This document shows, piece after piece, positions 56,428 to 64,000 of a DNA stretch of 64,000 bases (the first letter of the stretch is position 1; every line of letters starts with the position of its first letter). The notes below the pieces were generated by a model, which worked only from the letters and a program-made list of their open reading frames with translations, was not told the origin of the DNA and did no database searches. The stretch is from Platycnemis pennipes. Its lineage: Eukaryota; Arthropoda; Insecta; Odonata; Platycnemididae. Position numbers and translations under genes: made by a program. The stretch covers positions 14,835,805 through 14,899,804 of the forward strand of contig OW121856.1 in NCBI GenBank assembly GCA_933228895.1, given 5' to 3'.

Positions 56428-57573
56428 TATCTCACACGTGGAATATCTCGGAAGTCGGGCGTTTAGCACAGCATCGTCTTCTCGTCCCTTTAAAAATTTT
56501 CCGCGAGCCATTATCATCTCCCTCTCTTCCTCTCGGGTAAGGAAGAGGGAAGAAAAAAGGGTGTTCGAGGCGGAAAGTAAAGCAAGGGGAGTGAGGAGGG
56601 GGAGCTAAATTAGCCCGGGGATACGCGGAGGGAGGAAACGAGATGAGAGAAGTTCCCTCCTACAAGGCGTTTGCTCCTTCCTTTTTCCTCGTTCCCTCCC
56701 CTCTTCCCTTGCTCCGAAATGGTCTTGGAGTGCAGCCGGCATACGAGGGAGAACGTTCCCTCTCCCCCCAAGAGCGAGAAAGCGAAAAATAAATGCATAT
56801 TCACTCCCCGCCACATCATCAAAGCCTTTTTTCGACACGTTTTTGCCTCCCCTTCCCTCCATGACGGTTCCATCCGTTAAGACCGTCATTGAAACTGCGC
56901 AATTTGATGTTGATTCCGTTTGAGCAGTCGTCTGCGAAAGTCCATGACGTAGAAAATTGTCAGGACGCTTGCTTGAACGCTTTACACACGGTGCAATCGT
57001 CGGTGAATTATGTCAGTGACAATATACCATTCAGTAGCGGTAATACCGTCAATATATCGCGTAACGACAACCTCTGTTAAGTAGCAATAACTGGACGTGA
57101 AAGATGCGATAAAATACCACCTCTTTAAATAATGTTTCAAGCCATAATAGTCTAAACATAATACTGGAGACCCTAGTCCCGTATACTTAGCCCAATATTT
57201 GCACCACGAACGTAGTGCTGTTTGCAAAGGGGTGGCGAATTGGAAAGGTATTCGGGAGGGAATGCATGTCAGGAGGAGTGGAGAGAAAGAACCGCTGCCC
57301 TCTCGTCAAATGAAGACCGACGACCGGTAAATAGTTAGGGCCCGGGGGAAAATGAAAGTTTCGTTTTCCACTGACGATGAAGCGACTATTTCCCTCCGTA
57401 AAGGGAGGGGTGATGGATCTGCCGTGGTGACCCCTACAGGTGCACGGCCGGGAACAATGCTGATTGAATCTTGTGGTCGTATCGAACATCAGGAAACGGG
57501 AGAAAGGAATATTGGGCGTCATTCATTCTGTTTTCAGTGTGCTGGGAAGGAAAGCTAGGATTTCAATAATACA
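56428..57573. other. Unassigned, with two GC-rich patches
   Basis: 56500-56880 and 57230-57520 are GC- and CpG-richer, with overlapping frames on both strands (for example 56605-56889). No domain is recognised. They might be regulatory but nothing shows it. Confidence 0.35.
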
Positions 57574-58523
57574 GGAGGCTCCACCGAATTATGAAGTAGA
57601 TGTCATTTTTGTGAAAATTTCAGGACACACATTTTTTTGGCCCTTATATCGATTGGCAATAAAATAATTAAGCCTCTTTATCGTATATTTGAAGAAAAAA
57701 GACGTTGAAAATCAGATATTTTATACGTGGTTATACGGCAGAGCTTGGGTCTTGCAGTAAAATTTGCAGATTAATAATGTAAATAGAAATGCCGTTTTGA
57801 CGAAAAACTAATATAAGATGCGCAATTTTATGTAGAATTTAGCATTGTAAAAAAGTGCTGGCCTTACCACCCTTGTTTAATTGATATTAATAAAAGTTGG
57901 CTCGAAAAAAAAGCAGAAAATCCTTAGTTACATGAAAGTGGCGCTACAGTATGTTGTTATCATTGGCAACGGTACTAGTGACGGAACGTGCTTACAAGCC
58001 CATTTAGTAGCTTAATTTAGGAATATACTTACCTTACCAAGGTCCTTCTTATATTTTTATGTAAATGAAATATTTCATTGGTTATTAAAATGGTGTAATT
58101 AATACTAATGCTTCAAAATGGTAGCAACGTCATTGTTGCCAAACAGTTTCCAAAAATATCAACATTAAAAAAATTAAAAAAAAGATGTATTTGCATGGGA
58201 ATAGCTTAAAACTAAGTAAGGAAATATTTAACCTATTTAAGAATACGTATTAGCGGGATTGAGCATGTATTCTCACTTTATAAATAAAACGTGGCAGCAA
58301 CACGTCAGTCATGTTCCGAAGTCAAAATGAGTTAAATGAGCTTGTAAAAAATAGAAGGCAACTACAAAGTGCTATATAATATCATACTCATACAATTATT
58401 GTGTATGCGTTATCACCCTATAGATGTTTTCCCATATAGGTGTTTTTCTGGATCGGTATTTATTCATTAAATAACATATCTCTTTTACGGGATTTTGAAT
58501 CGCGGAGTCACGGTGGGACCTCC
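57574..58523 (+). mobile_element. TTAA-flanked TIR element, copy 2
   Basis: Same family as 2557-3697, without the nested 183-bp MITE. Left end GGAGGCTCCACCG, right end CGGTGGGACCTCC followed by TTAA (58524-58527). The left flank is TACA, so the duplication has mutated on that side. It supplies the empty site for the MITE at 3197. Confidence 0.88.
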
Positions 58524-58587
58524 TTAAAGAAGATTGGCAATTTTCCACAAAAAAAACTTTATACTGACCGGTTTGAGATGGGAACAA

Positions 58588-59020
58588 ACCGATACCCTGC
58601 AAGCCACCGCGTGGGTGTGTGGCAGGGGTGCCTATACCTAGCTATCAATTGATACACGGGTATTTCTTATACTGGATATATTTCCAGCTGTTCATATCCC
58701 TAAATGTACGACTTTGTTAATGTCAGTTCGGCAATCAATTTCACTAATTTTGTGAGCATGGTCCATTCCATCATAGTAAGTTGGAGTACGCAAAATATTT
58801 TTAACGTCATCAGTGAAAATATTCTTGGAATTTTGTAAGAGAAGAAGTCTAAGTTTCAACCTGCGATCTGAAAACGATTCCCGTTTTAAATCATTTAATG
58901 GACTTTTTACGCAAATATAGTTATCATACCGTCCCTTTACAAATCTTGCCGATATTCGCTGCACACTTTCAAGGACATTATTTATTTCTTTAGGATGCCA
59001 TATACTGGCAGCGTATTTCA
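58588..59020 (-). pseudogene. LINE family A copy with deleted 3' UTR
   Basis: The tail stem-loop at 58588-58628 (ACCCTGCAAGCCACCGCGTG) is joined directly to the ORF end. The minus-strand frame 59021-58692 encodes MKYAASIWHPKEINNVLESV, ISARFVKGRYDNYI, SDRRLKLRLLLL and the IREIDCRTD-like block, then degenerates. The ~200-bp 3' UTR between FFPRTIRD and the tail is largely missing. Confidence 0.82.
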
Positions 59021-59399
59021 AAGTATCATACCACGATGGTACATTATTTTTCCGAAATTAATTATATCCCCAGTGTCAATTATTCTTCAGAAATTTCTAC
59101 ATTAGGCCATAATAGAGGAAGAGAGGTGAGTCCTTCATGGGGTATCATGAATAGGCATCCAGATTTAGAGAAGCATTTATTGCAGGGAACGTGTACTAGA
59201 ATGAAAATATGTTTAGGTATGTCGTAGATGTGGATTAAAATTATTGCAATCCATAATACCACCGATGCTGCTGGAATACTTCTGATCGTTAATTTCTAAA
59301 TTCAGAAGATGATGAGGAATCAGATTTGAAATGGGATGGTAGATTTGTCAGGAAGGATACTTGGCCTCGAAGGGACCGATATTCAATCATTATCATTAG
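59021..59399. other. No recognised feature
   Basis: Contains a short acidic frame (SEDDEESDLKWDG near 59300) that I cannot assign. Confidence 0.35.
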
Positions 59400-59725
59400 T
59401 CTGCAATCCTGGGATTGTATTGACGCAGCTCTCTACTGAAATCTTCTATCGGATAATCTCTTCATATACACATATTTCTTCTCTTTCATTTCCTCCAACA
59501 CTTGTTTCATACATCTCATACGAGGCCTGCCTTTTCCATTTTTCCCGTTCACTTTTCCCTCGGCGATTGCCTTCATCAGTTCATCGTGTCTTAAGATATG
59601 GCCGATTAAGTTGTTCCTTCTTCTTCTTAGAGTTTTCACCAGGCTTCTCTTTTCTCCCACTCTTCTTAAGACTTAATCGTTTGTTACTCGGTCGATCCAT
59701 TTTATCTTCATCATTCTTCTTAACG
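59400..59725 (-). pseudogene. RTE-type LINE 3' fragment (first of two abutting)
   Basis: Minus-strand frame 59660-59433 encodes GEKRSLVKTLRRRRNNLIGH, ILRHDELMKAIAEGKVN and KGRPRMRCMKQVLEEMKEK, then RLSDRRFQ. A stop separates it from the upstream MMKIKWIDRVTN block. Confidence 0.85.
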
Positions 59726-59955
59726 TAATTCTTCTCTTTTTACATCACTCACTACCTTTTCCATGTATCTCATACGAGGCCTGCCTTTTCCAATCTTTCC
59801 GTTCACTTGTCCTTCAACGACTGTCTTCATCAGGCCATCATGTCTCATGATGCGGCCGATTAGGTTGTCCCGCCTTCTTCTTAGGGTGCTCAGAAGACTT
59901 TTCTTTTCTCCCAATCTTCTTAGGTCTTCCTTGTTACTTGCTCTGTATTTATCTA
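59719..59955 (-). pseudogene. RTE-type LINE fragment (second, lacking its 3' tip)
   Basis: Encodes GEKKSLLSTLRRRRDNLIGR, IMRHDGLMKTVVEGQVN, GRPRMRYMEKVVSDVK and R-EELR, then runs into the first fragment at CTTCTTAACG. The MKRLADRRIEW end is missing. The subfamily differs from its neighbour, so this is not a recent tandem duplication. Confidence 0.8.
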
Positions 59956-62094
59956 TTTAATCTCCTTTTTTCAGTAACGCCACAATGTTCAAAGCTTGAA
60001 GGATACACATGAGGATGAATTTCGCACACTACCCTTCCACTTCTTCAGGAGCAGTAGCAAGGATAAGAGGGTGTAGATTAATAGCGGATTGTACGGGGGT
60101 TGAAGGGATACGAAGGGAAAAGGAGAGGTCACGCTTTAAAGGGTATTGAACGCCCTAGCGGCGACTGAGACCCGGACAAATGAATTCATCAGGGGGACAA
60201 GGCTCTCCCGATTAATTCACGGCGCAAGTGTGCTTCCCGAAATGACTCTCTCAGGCAAAACGAGTAATGACCATCGATAGATCCTTCAAGGACATCGCTT
60301 TCTCTTCATTTCCTTAATTCACCGGTTCCTTTTTACGATACGTGAACTAACAAAAAAATGTGGGTGCTCTGTCAGTGCGTTCCACACTATAGGAAGGCCT
60401 GGTCCTAAAAAACAATTGCCTGCACCCACATTTCAGCAGTAAATATCCAATAAGTACAGTATTCCCTTCTCCGGGTATTAACTCCCTCAATCGCCCAACA
60501 ATTCAGCATCCCAAGAACCTGCATCGCAACTGGCTCAATTAAACCTTCAACCTCTTTTCGTAGAAGCCCACGTACCCTTAGAAAACCTTGACTAACTTTC
60601 CTTCAAATCCATGCCAATGGCTACTAATAAAAAATTATTTTTTTAGCAGAGTGTTAACTATTTAGGTACATTTTTCTCTCATTCGAGTTTACAATGGTTT
60701 TTCCCGGATAATGACTTTTATTTTAATACACACGAAATGCATACTAACTGTACGCTAAAAATGAATCGTGAATTTCAACGAGGAATACAATATACGACTT
60801 TTAATCAATAAAAATGTGGCTATTTTTATCAGTCGTGACATATTTTATTCTTAAATTCTTCTACATAATTTAGTTACATTGCATATAGTCCCCCAGGATT
60901 TAATGTATGCCCTGCCTCCAATAAAAATTCTGTTCTAGCTTATTTGGAGTTTCTTTTCTGGCTAAATATCAACCAAGTATTCGTGTATTCTGGTCAAGTA
61001 GTGGATAGTTGGTACAATATAGCATTAAAATATTCATCTAAGGAGGAGAAGTAGATTGTTGGTATAGGTAATAATAGGTATAGGTAATAATAAAATGGGG
61101 AATAATTATAAAACATGGAATTGTGCCAATCTGTTTTCACCCCGAAAAATTGTATTATTTGGAAATTTAAAGGTTAATCGAACGAAACTCATGCTTAAAG
61201 TATATTAAGCATGTTAATGAGTTATTATTCTTCATGATAACTCACACTTTAATGTGATAAATCATTAGTATATTGATTCGTAGGATTTGTCTGTACCTAC
61301 GTATGTTTGCAGCGCTCAAGGTTGGTTGGTTAATTTGAGATAATCTCCAACTATACCAGTCGGATCGAAGCGAGAGTGGTATCCTTCAAAAGAATAAAGA
61401 TGGGCGCATTTCTAAGAAATATTTTTCTTTTCGTCGACCGAACAAAAAGTATGAAAATTTAATCATTAAAAATTTTTTTTTCCCTATCTGCAAACGTGGG
61501 GAACGAGTTGCTAAGCAAATTTGTTTACGTTGCTAAGTAAATGTGTTTACGTTTTTGGAAAAGGGACAAAAGGTGCATTTACGAAGTGGAAGAAGTTGAA
61601 GAAATTGTAATTAGAAATATCAAACAACTGTGTAAGCATTAAAATATTAATTCGTAAGTATGTTGAACACCTTTCATTACACCACTGGTGTGATACACCA
61701 GCCTAAATAGACCCAAACCATTCGATCGACTCTACTAAAACCTCCCACACCATTCCTAAGCGGTGGTGCCCTTGGAGGTTCAACGCGCGCAGCGTGGGTT
61801 TTACCTCATTATTGATATACTCGTGGGTTCAAATAAAAATATTCATACTTATTTCATTAAGGTAAACTAGTGTATGCTTGTATAGAAAAAAATTGCATGC
61901 AAAATTTAATAAAAAAATTCATTTCTATATAATATGCAAATGGAATGCAAATATCTCCACAGTATCCACTGGTATTAAAAAATAAATTTGTTGAACACAA
62001 AAAAATATGTTTGCACCGGAGCAAAAAAAAAAGTGAGAGCAGAAATTAAAATTCAAATTTTTATTCGCGGATCCCTACTCGTCCCCGGGCCATA
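59956..62094. other. Unassigned; a short tandem repeat at 61059-61091
   Basis: GGTATAGGTAATAAT occurs twice in tandem at about 61059-61091. GGTTGGTTGGTTAATT at 61321 resembles SINE tail motifs in reverse but no SINE body follows. No gene is seen. Confidence 0.45.
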
Positions 62095-62470
62095 GTTTTG
62101 AGGAACCCTGGTTACAGGCATAATGCCGAATCCTCGCGGAAAGTAATTTGCATATCCGGTGCCTGCGAGGCCTTTTTAAGGACCGCGCAGGGAGGTGCTG
62201 CGCGGAACGACTGCGCGCGCGCACACAAAAATCCGGCCGAGCGAAGGGGGAGGCAAATAACGAAAAAGGTGGAGTATTAAGGGCCCCTTAATTATTATCG
62301 CCATTAGCGCAGCCTCGCACACCTTGTTTCCTGCGATTACTCTCACGAGAGCGCGCAGTTTCTCGGAGGCATCCAGTCGAGAGCGTATTGCGACCACCGA
62401 GAGCACATTCAGCACTCAAAAGTCCACTCCTGACGAACGCAAAAGCAACTAGCGCTCGGATTTCCATTTT
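62095..62470. promoter_or_regulatory. CpG-rich stretch, possible regulatory DNA
   Basis: A local rise in CpG (62180-62225 includes ACTGCGCGCGCGCACAC) with an octamer ATTTGCAT at 62146-62153 and a TTTTTAAGG box at about 62172. No ORF or splice context confirms a promoter. The layout only hints at one, and a decayed repeat is equally possible. Confidence 0.2.
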
Positions 62471-62514
62471 CCAGTAACAATCTGAACCACCCGTCCAAAA
62501 ATATCTACACTTAA

Positions 62515-63461
62515 GGAGGTTCCACCGTGACTCCGCGATTCAATATCCCGTAAAAAAGCTATGTTATTTAATGAATAAATACCGGCCCAGAAAAACACCA
62601 ATATGGAATATCATCTACAGGGTGATAACGCAAACACAATAATTGTATGAGTATGCTATTATATAGCGCGTTGTAATTGAATTCTATTTTTTTACTAGCT
62701 CTTTTAGCTCATATTGATTTCAACACATGACGGACGTATTGTTGCCACGTTTAATTTATAAAGTGAGAATACATGCTCAATCCCGCTGATACGTATTCTA
62801 AAATAGGTTTAATATCTTCTTACGTAGTTTTAAACAATTCCCTTGCAAATAAAACTCTTTGTTTTGAATTTTATTAGTATTGATATTTTTGAAAACTGTT
62901 TGGCAACAATGACGATGCTACCATTTGGAAGCATTGGTATTAAATACAACATGTTATAACCAATGAAATATTTAAATTACAAAAAAATAATGAAGGACCT
63001 TGATAAGGTATATTTCTAAATTAAGTTACTAAATAGGCTTGTAAGCACGTTCCGTCACAAGTACCGTTGCCAATGATAACAACATACTGTAGCGCCAATT
63101 TCATGTAACTAAGGCTTTTCTGCTTTTTTTCGAGAAAACATTTATTAATATCAATTAAACAAGTGTGGTAAGGCGAGCACTTTTTCACAATGCAAAATTC
63201 TACATAAAATTTCGCAACTTATACTAGTTTTTCGTCTAAACGACATTTCTCTTTACATTAATAATCTGCAAATTGTACTGCAATTGCCATGCTCTACCTT
63301 ATAACCACGTGTAAAATATCTGATTTTCAACGTCTTTTTTCTTCTAATATACAATGGGACGGCCATATTATTTTATTGCTAATCAATAAAAGTGCCAAAA
63401 AATGATGTGTCCTGAAATGCTCACAAAAATGACATCTAATCTTTAATTCGGTAGTGCCACC
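62515..63461 (-). mobile_element. TTAA-flanked TIR element, copy 3
   Basis: Same family as 2557 and 57574 but inverted. Ends GGAGGTTCCACCG and CGGTAGTGCCACC, with TTAA on both sides (62511-62514 and 63462-63465). 947 bp, no ORF. Confidence 0.9.
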
Positions 63462-63465
63462 TTAA

Positions 63466-64000
63466 ATTCCACCTAAAATGTGAATACTCGCGGAGGAGGA
63501 ATTGGAAAAGGGTAAGGAATACACATTCGGTGGGGTTGGTGGTGATGAACCAGATTTAAATATAATACAATTCGACTGGACCACAATTCAGACCACTGAT
63601 TTCAGGATTTCAATCCCATCTGTAGTCTCCATGTATTCCTATTATCAAGTTAAACAAATGTACATATAAATGAGTGAATACAAATGTCTGAATTAAAATA
63701 CACGCATGTTTTTTTTTTTGCATCTGGAGGCAGGATGAGAAAACACACGCGTATATTGTGAGGGAAGATAGAAAATATGCTGACTTGTCGAAAGATGAGT
63801 AAGTTAGAGGATATCTTGAGTGTGCATGGATGAAAAATTTGGGAAAATGGAATACTGAACACTGTCATTGAGTGTAAACTCCTAATTTAATGAAAGTATC
63901 TGTGGTGACATAGCATGTATGCAAGGGCTTTCTAAAAATAGTTAATTTTTTTATCGCGCATAGCAGAACCGAACATAAATACATTTTCTCAGGAAACACT
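63466..64000. other. No recognised feature
   Basis: AT-rich, unassigned. Confidence 0.4.

Noticed and set aside
56605..56889. Overlapping minus-strand frames of 94 and 87 codons
   Set aside because: GC-rich patch open in several frames on both strands; no domain.
1..64000. CRISPR array, operons or bacterial genes
   Set aside because: No regularly spaced repeats with unique spacers, no dense ORFs with ribosome binding sites. The repeat types are eukaryotic.

Overview
This is eukaryotic, almost certainly arthropod, repeat-rich non-coding DNA. I find no intact host gene, no rRNA and no functional tRNA. The only convincing protein homology is to retroelement domains, nearly all broken: reverse transcriptase (RT) and RT C-terminal regions of non-LTR retrotransposons, and GIY-YIG endonuclease remnants of Penelope-like elements (PLEs). 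The lineage call rests on the style of the repeats: CR1/L2-type LINEs ending in GATGTA repeats, RTE-type LINEs ending in GAT repeats, a tRNA-derived SINE, and many short TIR elements. I cannot name the species. The window could be intergenic or lie in a large intron.

Layout. 1-2.1 kb holds CR1/L2-like LINE fragments. 2.3-3.76 kb is a three-level nest: a SINE split at a TTAA by a ~950-bp TIR element, itself split at a TAA by a 183-bp TIR element. 3.8-7.35 kb has two copies of a GGGG-TIR element that share an apparently identical ~435-bp tract including single-copy flank, with another TTAA-flanked element between them. 7.7-14 kb is mostly unassigned AT-rich DNA with a tandem duplication, a GACAC-rich element and two hairpins. 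14.4-18.1 kb holds RTE and LINE fragments, a 799-bp TAA-flanked element, and a LINE inserted into an older repeat whose uninterrupted copy lies at 54.4 kb. 18.25-19.23 kb is a PLE relic with a 16-bp satellite. 21.2-23.1 kb is a long RTE relic carrying two nearly identical 296-bp MITEs in opposite orientation. 23.25-25.03 kb holds two LINE copies. 27.7-30.8 kb has a SINE, a PLE remnant with inverted terminal arms split by an RTE insertion, and a LINE. 35-49.7 kb alternates LINE and RTE fragments with two large palindromes and a piece of another LINE RT domain. 49.8-56.4 kb contains a diverged repeat pair, one copy carrying a 515-bp TIR element. 57.6-59.95 kb and 62.5-63.46 kb hold two more copies of the TTAA element plus LINE and RTE pieces.

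Nothing here works as an operon or pathway. The interest lies in insertion order, target-site evidence, palindromic terminal modules, and signs of template switching or gene conversion. Three LINE subfamilies with diverged ORFs share one 3'-terminal stem-loop plus GATGTA repeat, seen at about 17 loci. Identities and boundaries were judged by eye and are approximate unless flanked by a clear target-site duplication (TSD).
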